This document shows, one piece after another, positions 24,075 through 35,500 of a DNA stretch of 64,000 nucleotides; positions within the stretch are counted from its first letter, which is position 1; each line of letters begins with the position of its first letter. The stretch spans positions 62,001 through 126,000 of the forward strand of contig BCKQ01000021.1 of assembly GCA_001600695.1 (NCBI GenBank), read 5' to 3'. The notes below the pieces were generated by a model that did not search any database, had not been told where the DNA came from, and saw nothing but the letters and a program-made list of their open reading frames with translations. The DNA comes from Ascoidea asiatica (lineage: Eukaryota > Ascomycota > Saccharomycetes > Ascoideales > Ascoideaceae). Made by a program: the position numbers and the translations under genes.

Positions 24075-24554
24075 TCAAGGATCAGTGCAAATCCTTATGA
24101 ATTCTTCTTCGTTGATTTCACCATCATCATCAAAATCAAATTCATTAATCATTTCTCTTAATTGATCATCACTTACACTTTCACCTAATTCTTTTGCAAC
24201 TCTTCTTAAATTTTTTAAACTAATTTTTCCAGTATTATCATCATCAAATAATTGAAATGCTCTTCTAATTTCATCAATTGGATCTCTTTGTAAAATTTTT
24301 TGTCCCATAACTAAATAAAAATTTTGATAATTAATTAAATTATTATCATCTGTATCATTAACAGAAATGATTTCTAAAACTTCTTTTTTACTAGGTTCAA
24401 AACCAAGTGCTTTCATTGCCACTTTACATTCATGATAATCTAAATATCCATCATTATTCAAATCAAATAAATGAAATGCTTCTCTTATTTCTTGTTTTTG
24501 TTCATCAATTAGTTCTCTTTCTAACTGAGCCTCGGATATTGTTCTCAGACTCAT
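24075..24554 (-). CDS. CDC31: Centrin Cdc31
   Basis: A 159-residue centrin (161 in S. cerevisiae). Four EF-hands are visible: loops at 31-42 ([12 protein letters not shown]) and 140-151 ([12 protein letters not shown]) are canonical, the third (104-115, [12 protein letters not shown]) is good, and the second (about 66-77) is degenerate. Cdc31 works in spindle pole body duplication at the half-bridge with Sfi1, and in the Sac3-Thp1 (TREX-2) mRNA export complex. I start at the ATG of [10 protein letters not shown]. The open frame extends 50 codons upstream, but that part is a translated (CTT)n tract with Arg/Lys/Glu runs and is rejected. The 13-mer AGTACTGTAGTGT lies about 20 bp upstream of this ATG. 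Confidence 0.95.
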   Translation of the reverse strand: MSLRTISEAQLERELIDEQKQEIREAFHLFDLNNDGYLDYHECKVAMKALGFEPSKKEVLEIISVNDTDDNNLINYQNFYLVMGQKILQRDPIDEIRRAFQLFDDDNTGKISLKNLRRVAKELGESVSDDQLREMINEFDFDDDGEINEEEFIRICTDP

Positions 24555-25049
24555 TTCCAACAGCTTCAATGGCACACTACAGTACTTCCAACAACAATTG
24601 ACTTCACAATATCTTTTCTTTTCTTCTCTTCTTCTTCTTCTCTTCTCTTCTCTTCTTCTTCTTCTTCTTCGAGCAAAACAAAAACAAAACACGCGAAAGA
24701 ACAAAAATAGAGTGAGTTACCCTCCGCTCCTCTTTCTTTCTCTTAACTATGGCACTTCTTAACTATCAGCTTCACTTAACCGTTACTCAATGAAATATTA
24801 ATACTGGCTTTAAATATATTGCCACTTTAAGTCAGAAATTAAAGATATAATCAATAGTTAATGATAATCAATTAATGATAATCAATTAATGATAAATAAT
24901 AATAATCATTATAATAACAAGAATTGTATTCAAATAAAGTCTTTAGTTTATTATTCATATCCATATCCATATCCATATCCATATCTATATCTATATCTAT
25001 ATCCATAAACTCATTTCATAATCTTTAAAATATAAAAATTAATATAATT
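24555..25049. promoter_or_regulatory. Divergent CDC31/RPT4 promoter region
   Basis: From CDC31 outward: the 13-mer AGTACTGTAGTGT on the minus strand (24574-24586), a CTT/CTC pyrimidine tract (about 24612-24672), then TTGCCAC at 24819-24825, which is 7 of 9 positions of the proteasome-associated element TTTGCCACC. Next come TAATGATAATCAAT repeats (about 24855-24895) and CATATC/TATATC hexamers (about 24956-25006) just before RPT4. Control of RPT4 by an Rpn4-like factor is plausible but the site is imperfect. Confidence 0.5.
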
Positions 25050-26345
25050 ATGAGTGAAGAAAATGATCCATTATTAGCAGCTTTAAATTCTGTTGATAGT
25101 GATACTCCAATAACAGATTCTACAACAAATATTTCTAATCAAAATACCAATGAAAATATCAATGAAAATTCAAATGAAAATCCAGAAAGAAAAAAAGCTT
25201 TAAAACAATTTAAAGATAAATTACTTGATCATAGAAATTGGGATTCTCGTTTAAAAAATTTAAGATTTAAAATAAAAGAATTAGAAACTGATTTTAATAA
25301 AACTGAAGATGATATTAAAGCTTTACAAAGTGTTGGACAATTAATTGGTGAAATTTTAAAACCATTATCTGATGAAAAATTTATTGTTAAAACTTCTTCA
25401 GGTCCAAGATATATTGTTGGTTGTAGAAATACAATAGATAAAATTAAATTAAAACAAGGTGCAAGAGTAGCTTTAGATATGACTACATTAACAATCATGA
25501 GAGTTTTACCAAGAGAAGTTGATCCAACTGTTTATAATATGACTACTTTTGATGCTGGTGAAATATCTTTTGATGGTATTGGTGGTTTAACTGATCAAAT
25601 ACGAGAATTAAGAGAAGTTATTGAATTACCTTTAAAAAATCCAGAATTATTTTTAAGAGTTGGTATTAAACCTCCAAAAGGTGTATTATTATATGGTCCT
25701 CCAGGTACTGGAAAAACTTTATTAGCAAAAGCTGTTGCTGCAACAATTGGTGCAAATTTCATTTTTTCTCCAGCTTCTGGAATTGTTGATAAATATATTG
25801 GTGAAAGTGCAAGATTAGTTAGAGAAATGTTTGCATATGCTAAAGAACATGAACCATGTATAATTTTTATGGATGAAATTGATGCAATTGGTGGTAGAAG
25901 ATTTTCTGAAGGTACTTCCGCTGATAGAGAAATTCAAAGAACTCTTATGGAATTATTAAATCAAATGGATGGTTTTGATTATTTAGGTCAAACTAAAGTT
26001 ATTATGGCTACAAATAGACCTGATACTTTAGATCCTGCATTATTAAGAGCTGGTAGATTAGATAGAAAAATTGAAATTCCATTACCAAATGAAGCTGGTA
26101 GATTAGAAATATTTAAAATTCATAGTGAAAAAGTTTTAAAAAAGGGTGAATTTGATTTTGAAGCTGCTGTAAAAATGAGTGATGGTTTTAATGGTGCTGA
26201 TATTAGAAATGTTATGACTGAATCTGGTTTTTTTGCAATTAGACAAGAAAGAGAATATATTATTCAAGATGATTTAATGAAAGCAGTAAGAAAAGTTGCA
26301 GAAACTAAAAAACTTGAAGGTAAATTAGAATATAAAAAATTATAA
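25050..26345 (+). CDS. RPT4: 26S proteasome regulatory ATPase Rpt4
   Basis: A 431-residue AAA-ATPase of the 19S base (437 in S. cerevisiae). [12 protein letters not shown] at the start, the coiled coil at about 45-100, and [11 protein letters not shown] mark Rpt4 rather than the other five Rpt proteins. It has Walker A GPPGTGKT at 216-223, Walker B IIFMDE at 271-276, the pore loop [11 protein letters not shown] and the arginine-finger region [14 protein letters not shown]. It ends in YKKL; yeast Rpt4 also lacks the HbYX tail. The enzyme unfolds ubiquitylated substrates and threads them into the 20S core. Confidence 0.97.
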   Translation: MSEENDPLLAALNSVDSDTPITDSTTNISNQNTNENINENSNENPERKKALKQFKDKLLDHRNWDSRLKNLRFKIKELETDFNKTEDDIKALQSVGQLIGEILKPLSDEKFIVKTSSGPRYIVGCRNTIDKIKLKQGARVALDMTTLTIMRVLPREVDPTVYNMTTFDAGEISFDGIGGLTDQIRELREVIELPLKNPELFLRVGIKPPKGVLLYGPPGTGKTLLAKAVAATIGANFIFSPASGIVDKYIGESARLVREMFAYAKEHEPCIIFMDEIDAIGGRRFSEGTSADREIQRTLMELLNQMDGFDYLGQTKVIMATNRPDTLDPALLRAGRLDRKIEIPLPNEAGRLEIFKIHSEKVLKKGEFDFEAAVKMSDGFNGADIRNVMTESGFFAIRQEREYIIQDDLMKAVRKVAETKKLEGKLEYKKL

Positions 26346-26516
26346 TTAAAATTATAAATAAATAAATAAGTTAAAAAAATAACTTTTATTATTTTAAAAA
26401 AAAAATTGAAATCAAACCAGAAAAAAAAAAAAAGCAATTTTGAAAAACTAAATAAAAATGTCATAAAGAATATAAAAACTATTAAAACTATTTTAAACTA
26501 TTGAAAATTATGTTAA

Positions 26517-27419
26517 TTAATCATTATTATTATTAAAATTATTTGAAATTAAATTCAAATTTAAATTTAATCTATTATTAAATATTGAAAAATATGATTG
26601 ATATTTTGATACCCTTTTCATTAAATAAATTGCAATCAAATTTGATAATAAATCTCTTGTTTCATAATTAAGTCCTTTAAATAAAGGATGTGAAATATTA
26701 TTTATGAGATAATAATTTTGAATTAAATTATTAAATTTATTTGAATTGAAATTCAATTTATCTAAATTTATATCATCTTTTAAATTTGTATCAGAACTAC
26801 TTAAATTATTTGAATTATTTGAATTATTTGAATTATTTGAATTATTTAAAATTGAATTATTAAAATCTTGAAAAAAATAATCAATTTGATTTTTAAAAAA
26901 ATTTAATAAATAATTTAAATGATTTTGTAAAATTCCATATGAATAATTTAAACCATAATTTAAATTTATTGAATTTGTTAATTCTATCCAATTTTGATCT
27001 TCATATTTTAATAAATCTAATTTTGAAAAATTTAAAATTTCAATATTTTCATTATCATCTTTATTTTCTTTATTATCTTTATATGAAGATTTTTTTTGTT
27101 TCTCAAATTGTAATTGATTTAATTTATTTTTATTATTAATTGAATTTTGAATACTTATTAAATTTATTACAAATGGTGGATCTTGTAAAATTAATTGAGT
27201 AAATTCTAAATTTGTAAATTTTAAAAATTTTGGTTGTGGATTATTTATACTAAAATTACTATTTAAAGTTATTGAATCATTATTAAAATTAATTTGATCA
27301 ATTTTATTATAATTTAATTTTTCAGATTCATTAATTTTATTTTTATTTTTATTATTATTTTTTGAATCTTTTATTGGATCATCTTCAACAGCTTTTGAGG
27401 TACCCCAAAAGAAACTCAT
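26517..27419 (-). CDS. Conserved-looking protein of unknown function
   Basis: A 300-residue protein I do not recognise. It opens with MSFFWGTSKAVEDDPI, a short aromatic start that looks conserved rather than random, followed by an Asn/Lys-rich linker. The structured parts appear to be about 55-100 (PKFLKFTNLEFTQLILQDPPF), about 135-185 (YEDQNWIELTNSINLNYGL) and about 240-285 (SHPLFKGLNYETRDLLSNLI, then IYLMKRVSKYQSYF). Asn-Ser repeats interrupt it at about 195-212. There is no signal peptide or clear membrane helix. The gene converges on RPT4 with 171 bp between the stops. A small mitochondrial or assembly factor is possible, but no function should be assigned. Confidence 0.85.
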   Translation of the reverse strand: MSFFWGTSKAVEDDPIKDSKNNNKNKNKINESEKLNYNKIDQINFNNDSITLNSNFSINNPQPKFLKFTNLEFTQLILQDPPFVINLISIQNSINNKNKLNQLQFEKQKKSSYKDNKENKDDNENIEILNFSKLDLLKYEDQNWIELTNSINLNYGLNYSYGILQNHLNYLLNFFKNQIDYFFQDFNNSILNNSNNSNNSNNSNNLSSSDTNLKDDINLDKLNFNSNKFNNLIQNYYLINNISHPLFKGLNYETRDLLSNLIAIYLMKRVSKYQSYFSIFNNRLNLNLNLISNNFNNNND

Positions 27420-27809
27420 TATTTTCAGAATAATTATTAATATTGTATTATATTATATTATTAAGAGAATTATTAAGAGTATTATTTCAATATTTAATTA
27501 TGATAAAATATTATTGTGGATAAGATATTTATTGTATTGATTGTATTTATTGAAATGAATAAAAAAAGAAAATAAAGAAATTGTAGACGATAAAGTATTG
27601 TTTATATATCTCATACATTATATTGTTCAATAAAGTAAATCTTTAAATAAGTTAATAAAATAAATGTTGACCTAATTTTTTTACTCGAGTACTTATAATT
27701 TATTGTATTTTAACACATTCTATCAAAAATATCAAGAATATTACTAAAAGTTGTATGGCTAATTTATTATTGTATGGCTAGATAATTAATAAATTCACTA
27801 ATTAATAAA

Positions 27810-27845
<36 letters not shown>

Positions 27846-29502
27846 CGAAATGAATAAGTTTAAATTATTTATTCCCTTAAAAAATACTTTGAAGTCTTGA
27901 AATTTCGAATCAAAAAAAAAAAAACAGTATTTTCTTTTAATAATTAAAATATTATCAAAATATAAGAATTTTTGACTTGAATTATTAAATTGAATACCCA
28001 GAGTTGGACAATGAAAGAAATTTAATTCTCAAATTAATAAAATTGATAAATTCAATCAAATTTTTTAGCATTGAAGTACTGTATGTTTCATATGATTTTG
28101 AAATATTTAAGTTAGACGAAGTAAAAATTGTTGAATTGAAGATTTTCTGTCAACTTCGAGTTAATTTATCTCAAAAAAGGAGACTACTCAAGCACTAATG
28201 CAAGTTTGTAGAATGAATACAGTCTTTTTTACCCTTTATTGTATTATTTCAACTGATTTGGTTTCTACAATAAATTCAATTGATTTATTCAACTGATATA
28301 ATCAAATTGATTCACTTTCTTCAAAAGAACCTTCAAAAGATCAATTTCAAGAGTTTCGATTCTTTCTGTGTTCAGCTTTGCCACCGTAAACCAGACTCAG
28401 CCACAGCCACAGCCGCAGACCCCTGCTTGGTGGCTTTGGGCCGGGATCTCTGTCCTAAGACTCCAGAACAAAGTTTTTATTGTTCAAAACTTGTCCTGGA
28501 TTTATAAAGTCGGAAGTCACTAACACCACCGGTACTATTCCCCCTTTAGGAAACAACTCTTTGATTGACTCTAAATTCTTTACTATGATATGTGTTTTCT
28601 TTTCTTTTCTTCTTAATGTTCTTCATCTCTGTTATATTTTATTTGATGGTACTTTTATCAATTAAATTAAAATTAGAAGTAGAGTTAGATTTATTAAAGA
28701 ACCTTTTTTATATACTTATTGTTAACTTGATTTTTAAATTTATTAATTATTATTTTGTTTAAAGATACTTTAAATTGCAATTAACAATACTAAAATCAAA
28801 TAACTATTCAAATACATAAATGGTATTAAAAGCAATAAAAATTAATAAAATGAATTAAAAATAATTTTCAAAATGTTCATTTAAATAATCTGGACCATCT
28901 CACATTTTTCACTTATTTCTTGAACTTTTTTATGGTAACTAAAATAATTTAACTCAATGAAAAAATATTTGAGGTTTTTGAAGTGTTCAAAGATACTTTG
29001 GTTATTGAAAATTAAAATTTACAGTAAAAACGAGTTCTATTTTATGCACTGTAGTGTATTTCCTGCATAAACGTTTAGAAAAGAAAAAAATATCTAAGCA
29101 AATAATCTGTATATTATATCTAGAATATCTAATAGAAAAAATACTTTTTAAACAAATGGGACTGAAACAGTTTCATAGTCACCTTGAAATCTTAAAGAGA
29201 ATTAAATAGTTTAAATAAAAAAATTATACAACTTAGTTTTTTGTGAACTGCACTTAGTCATATAATTGAGTCATATTATAGTACATTATATTATAATATA
29301 TCAAATAAATATTTTATAAAATTATTGAATAAACTATAAAATAAAAGCTAATTAAATATAAAAATGCAAAAAGGGTCTAAATGAATTATAATCCAACACA
29401 CGACAATCCAGTGTCGCTTCAAGGATCTTTAACTATATTATTACATTGATTAGTATCATGATTTTTACTAATGCTGTTCTCACAAAAACTATAATTATTG
29501 TC
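27420..29502. other. Long intergenic region with GC-rich island
   Basis: About 2.1 kb without a supported gene. (AAT)n at about 27809-27844. A GC-rich patch at about 28365-28560 contains an exact TTTGCCACC (28377-28385) and a near copy in the opposite sense (GGTGGCTTT, 28429-28437). ACTGTAGTGT lies at 29048-29057. Open frames of 60-75 codons (28004-28198, 28280-28507, 28480-28665) have no protein character. The only gene this island could serve is the leftward one at 27419, nearly 1 kb away, because FMP27 ends at 29503. A non-coding RNA cannot be excluded. Confidence 0.45.
28377..28385. promoter_or_regulatory. Exact proteasome-associated control element (PACE) word
   Basis: TTTGCCACC is the reverse complement of GGTGGCAAA, the Rpn4 binding element of proteasome genes in S. 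cerevisiae. It lies in a GC-rich island but not next to a proteasome gene; the nearest is RPT4, about 2 kb away and oriented the other way. Confidence 0.4.
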
Positions 29503-32500
29503 TTAACTACTAATATCTTGATTTTGATTATTATTATTGTTATTTATATTGTAATTTTTATTAGCTTGTGTAAATTCTTCTTTTTTCTTCACTGGTTTAA
29601 CCTTAATTTTATGAATAACTGATTTTCGTCTAAGATCTGAAACTGGAGTAAATGAATCATAATGAGTTAATTGTCTTAAAGGTTGACTTATCTTTGTCTT
29701 TCTATGATATTTTAATTTATTACCAATTAATTGCCCACTATGAGCAAGCAAGGATTTTATAACAATTTTTTTCAAATGCATTGCTAAATCTAATAATGTC
29801 CAAAATTTATTGGCAAAATGAATTAACGGTAATTTCAAAACAAAATTATTAACATTAATCAATTTAGCTTTTCCTCTTCCTTTATAACTAACACATAATA
29901 TACATGGATCAACTTGAAAAGAAATTATACTTAAATTCTTTGAAGCTCTACCAATCATTTCATCTGCATCATCTCTTTCTTGTTCTTTTATATTATTTGG
30001 TGAAAATTTTGATGTAGTACTAATACTTGGTGATCCACTACTAAAATGTCTCATTTTACGGGTTTTTTCTGAATTTGGAATAGAATTTGATTCAACATTA
30101 ATACCTCTTTTAGATTTTCCCAGATATATAGAATTAGGTCTTGAATTTGATCTTGAATTAGGTACTGAACCTGATTTCATTAGTACATTTGATCTTGAAT
30201 TAGATCTCAGCTTTCCAGCCCTTTGAACATTTGATGAAATTTCATCATCTGAATCAAATTCAACTGTATCATTATCTTCAGAAAACGATTCAGAATCATT
30301 TTCTTCATCATTCAGATCCTCATTTCCATCATTATCAGCAGTGAGTGTAGTACTTGTACCATTAGTTCCATTATTATTAATGAATATTGGAAATTCATTA
30401 TAATCTTCAGGGAAAATATAATGAAATATTTTTTCTCCTGTTTTTTGCTCTAATTGAATAGTAACAGGTTCTAAAGTTACATTGAATGCTTTTATAACTC
30501 GTATACCACCAACTGGTTTATCCATATGCCATTCAATCCGTATTAGATTATTATCCTTAGGTTTATATTTAATATGTTGTTGTTCTTTTTCTGTTTTTGG
30601 AATATATGGTGAAAAAAATTCTTGAAATTGAACATCTCCTTCTAAATTAAAAGCTTGAATAATTCCAATATCAATAATATTTTGATTAGATCCATCAGGA
30701 CTTTCTAATCTATGAAATGTAGAATTTGCCATTGCAACATCAAGAAATGGTTTTCTATCATCCTCAAGCATATGTAATATAATTTGATCAGCTCGTATAG
30801 CCCATTGTAATGCATCTTGTGATTCCACATACTTTTTACCTCCAAGATTAATAGTTTTCATTAATAAATATAATTGAATATTAGTTTCATATTGCTGACT
30901 TTGTATTGCATGATAGTCAAACACCATTTCATCTTCCAATATTGGTTCTCTAAATGAATAATTTAAAGCAAGTTGTCTTAATATAGAACTTGTTCCTTGT
31001 AAAAACTTAAGTTGATCAACAAATCCATCAAGATTCGAGAAATCAGCTTTTATTACCATTTTTTCAAGTTTCTCCTTAAGTATCTTACTGGTTGGTTCTG
31101 CATAAATTAATAAATTAATTATCATAGAGTAAAACACGCGATATTGAGATGAATCACAAGAAACTACAACCTTAGGACAATCAACAATAACTTTACTTCT
31201 TCTAGCATTACCTGTACTATCTTCAAGACTGGCAAATGAACTAACTTTATCATATCTCACAAGAATTGATGTTTTCTCGAGAAGTAAATTATTAGAAAGA
31301 ATACTACCTTTATAACATAACTCAGATCCTAACCACGGAGGCCAACTAGATCCTGAACCATAACTCTTACTTGCAAAAAACAAATTTTGATTAAGAGCAA
31401 CTTCCCTTTTATCAAAAACAAATACATTTGCTTCATTAAGCATAGCACCATATCTTGTTTCTATTGGAATAATGTCAATTATTTCATCTTGCGATGCATC
31501 AATCGAGGTAAATTTATTTTCGACGATGGAAACGATATTTAATTGAATAGTAGGAGCAACAACCAAAACAGAAGAATCAACATCTTCATCACTTAATAGT
31601 TGAATTTGGGGAGAAAGTAATTGAACAGAGTAATCATCAGTCGCAGATAAATTTAAAAAGTTGGTAAACTGTCGTAAATCATCTTCAAAGTTGCTCAATC
31701 TTTTCTGGCAAGATAGATCGTCATTTTTGAGAAAATTCTTCCAATCATCAGGATCTTCTCTGCTATCTTCTTCAATTCGAGAAAGAGAAGATTTTAGACT
31801 ACCTTCTCCTCCTTGATCAAACATAATATCATTGACATGAGATACTGCTTTATTTGTTAGGTATCGATTGAGAGTGTATTCCAAATCAACTAAATGAATG
31901 TATTTATAGAACAAGTTTCGATTTATAGGATTCCATTTAAGAAGCATATTATGCACGATAAAGCTATTATTGAAATGAGCCTTCCCGAAAAAGTTTGAAG
32001 CATTTAAGGTAGTTGTTTTTTCAGAATCTGGATTGATCAATAGTTCTTTAAAATCATCATAAATCAGAACAACATCGCTTAATCTTCTTTCTAAACTACC
32101 AATGGTTTTCCTCAATTCAAGGCCATAAGCAGGATCATCAAAAGTACTTGTTTGAAATGAAGATTTAGTTGCTCCAATCTGCGTTTCCAATTCATTCTTT
32201 CGCAGCTCAGTCAATCTTAATTGAGTCTGAATCCAGTTCGAATTCTTGGATTTTATGAAAGGATCATCTGTAACTCCAGAATTTCCTCGAAAGCCGGTAC
32301 TTCGGAGATAAGAAAACTGAGGAGTGAATAATAAGGGAAAAACCTTTAAAATACACTTATATGATTTCAAAGAAGCTGTTTCAACATTTTGAAAATCGTT
32401 GAGATCAAACCAACAAGGATCTTCATCAAACACTTTAATCTTGACATTATCATCAGCAAATGTAGCGTCATAAGAAGGATTTTTTTTAAACTCGGCTTCT

Positions 32501-35500
32501 AGAACTCTAACATCAAAGTTCTGTCCAGTCATTTCACCATCTTCAAATTTCATTCGAGTTACTCTCTTAGTCATATTTAATTTTTCATATTGTTTTATAT
32601 AAAGCTCCTTTTTTTGATGAAGATCAAGACTAAATAAATCTATTCTACCTTTCATCCCGTATATTATTTTATGATTTGTCAAAAAATTTAGTTCACTGTC
32701 CTGCTGGGTATGAGCAGCTAATAAAGGTGCTACCCAAAAATGGTAGTCTATACTATCTAAATGAGCCACAAATTTTTTGGTAGGAGTTTCAGGACCAAAT
32801 ATTTTACCATGACGGACTGGTAATGACATATTACCTGAAAATAAACGCCACCATGAAAAGAAATGCTGAAATAGTTTAATTGATAAATGAATTGTATTAT
32901 ATGAAGAAATTGATTTTTTATTTTTTGGGATATCTAGTCTTGTTTCCGTTGGAGAAATAAGTGAAAAAGACATATGGATGAAATGACTTCGAAAGCCGTT
33001 GTAGGCATCATAATTTTCAATAGTTTTTGCGTAGTCTGGATGTTTTAGTCTTATTAAATAGTGAGGAATAAACTGTGAAGACCTCGTCTTTTCAGATACT
33101 TTTCTTTCAAAACTAATTCCCATTTTAAATTGAACATTACCTGATAACTGTATAACTACTTTTTCGAAATATTCCTTGGACATTTCATGAAGCACAGCAG
33201 GATTTATAAACAGTAGTTCTGTTCTATAATCCTCTTCTAAATAGTAACTCGCAATAGAAGACATAAAAAAAGAGGCAGAAGTTGGTAAAAAAACAGAATC
33301 ATCGGTGTGTCTTGACCAAACCAAAAGAGGTTCTGCTAGATGATTTGGAACAACCCACATAACCTGATTTGCATTAACAACAAGAAAGTCTTTAGGATCA
33401 TCATTTTTATTAAGGTCTAATAAAACATTTTCTTTAAAACATAAAATAAATCCAGAACCAGGACCAGTGATTTCATAAGGTGATCGAGAACCTTTGAATA
33501 AAATATGCAAGTCCCCATGATCATTCCAGTTGAAACGAATTCTAGCATGAACATTGGCTCGAAGTTTATCCCAAAAGCCAATTTTTTCTGAGGGATCTAA
33601 TGGAGGTTTAGTGAAAGCATCAAAATTAAGCATAATTTGTTGGATACAAGGCTGGTGAGCAGAACCCCAGGTAAATTTGGTTGCCTTATTTGTGTTAATA
33701 TCTACCGTTAAACTTGGAAACATTTTAACAGATGCTATTGTCCTAGGTATCAGAATAGAGTAATAACATTTTTCATTAGGATCCACACAACTAGGTACCA
33801 ATGGCACAAAGACATTCCTAATGTTGGCTGCAGAATCAGAAAATTCCTCTGCTATAACAGCTGTACCATGTATACGAATAGAAGAATCATGACATTGTCC
33901 TTCAGAGAGAGATGGAATATAAAGAAGTGGTAAAGGATAATCCCTCAAATGAACTCTCAATTCATTTAATTTCAAATCTATATTGAAAGGTAGGTTTAAT
34001 GAGTAAAGGGTTTCATATGGAATTCCTTTCCCTATATCATGCAAATATTTAGGTAGTTCATGAATTGGAAAATCTACCCTATTTAATGTAAGGTCTAAAT
34101 CTTCAAGAAGAGCTGAAAATAATGGAGGCTGTAGTGGATTGGATAAAACTCTTCTATCGAGGTGATCGTAATTTCGATTATTGAAGCTATTAACTCCATA
34201 TAAAAAGTCTGAGTTGTTCTCGATCTCACTAACCATTTTTGATCTAAACACCTTTATACGTTTAATCCAGGATTTTGAAATATTTCGCTGAAGGACATCA
34301 AGCTTCTGTCCTAATTTATCATTATCTATCAATTCTGAAGAGCAGGAATCACCAGAACAAAAAAATTCGCTTTTCAAATCCACACACTTTCCAAGTTCAT
34401 GGACACATATAGAAAAAGTAGAAGTTGTTTCAAAATTAGTTTCTTCATTAACATACAAATCCTTCACTGCTTCTCGGAAAAATTCAATTTTTGCAAGTCT
34501 TTCTCTCTGTTCAACTATTCCAACTTGAAAAATCATACTCAATTCACTTTCAAAAGGATCATCCTCCATGCAGAACATTCCTCTTTTCGCTCTAATATTC
34601 ATTTTAGGGAATATCAACGGATCTTCTGTATGAGGTTTTGTTACAATCCTCGGAGAATTATTTTTAAGGGAATAGTTGAGCTGCTTGAAAATTTTCATAA
34701 ATGTTCCAAAACCATCCAATATTTTATGAATAATAAATTGATGAGGAACAGAAAATCTAATTGTTTTGGTAACAATTTGTAAAACCGTATCAATGTCCAT
34801 TCTTTCTTTCCTAAATTCCAAATATTCAAATAAATTTGGGATGTTTATTTGCAATTGACAGCTATTAATGATTAATAATTTAGTCCAATATCCAAGAACT
34901 GTTGGAGACTTGACGCATAATCTCACAAACTCACTAGTAGATGTAAAAATAGGTCGGTTTGGATCCAACGCCACATGAGTATTAAATTGCTCATATCTCA
35001 TTTTAAAGCTGTCAGGTAACAGCAATACAACATCCGATGATCCAATGTTTAATTTGAGTGTTAAAAAGTCTAAAATAGAGGTAGAGCCTTTGACTTTGAT
35101 GGCTTTAGCATTGCTAAATTTTTTAGTTTTGAGAGCAGAACTGTTACCCAAAAAGGAAAAAACTGTATTTCTGATCAAGGATATGGAAGATGCAATCAAA
35201 AAATAAATTATTTGAGAAAACAATAAATCTACTCTTTCAATATCAATTTTAACTTTTAAAAAATCACTTGATGTTTCTAAGCTTTTATACGCCTGAACCT
35301 TTAACTCAATAATGGGAATCTTCAAAAAGTTTTTAGATTGTAAAAACAACACATCATCTAGTAAAGTAGGTAGTTTTTTTGCAGTGGGCTCCATAACAGT
35401 CTTTGCAACAAGATTTTTTACTACTGTATTAAGCATCCAATATTGATGCCTTTCTTCACTTGAGGAACCATTAGAAGATCCTGAAGCAGAGGAATTATCA

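Noticed and set aside
24555-24704. N-terminal extension of CDC31
   Set aside because: The open frame is a translated CTT/TTC tract (Arg/Lys/Glu runs). The [10 protein letters not shown] start gives the normal centrin length.
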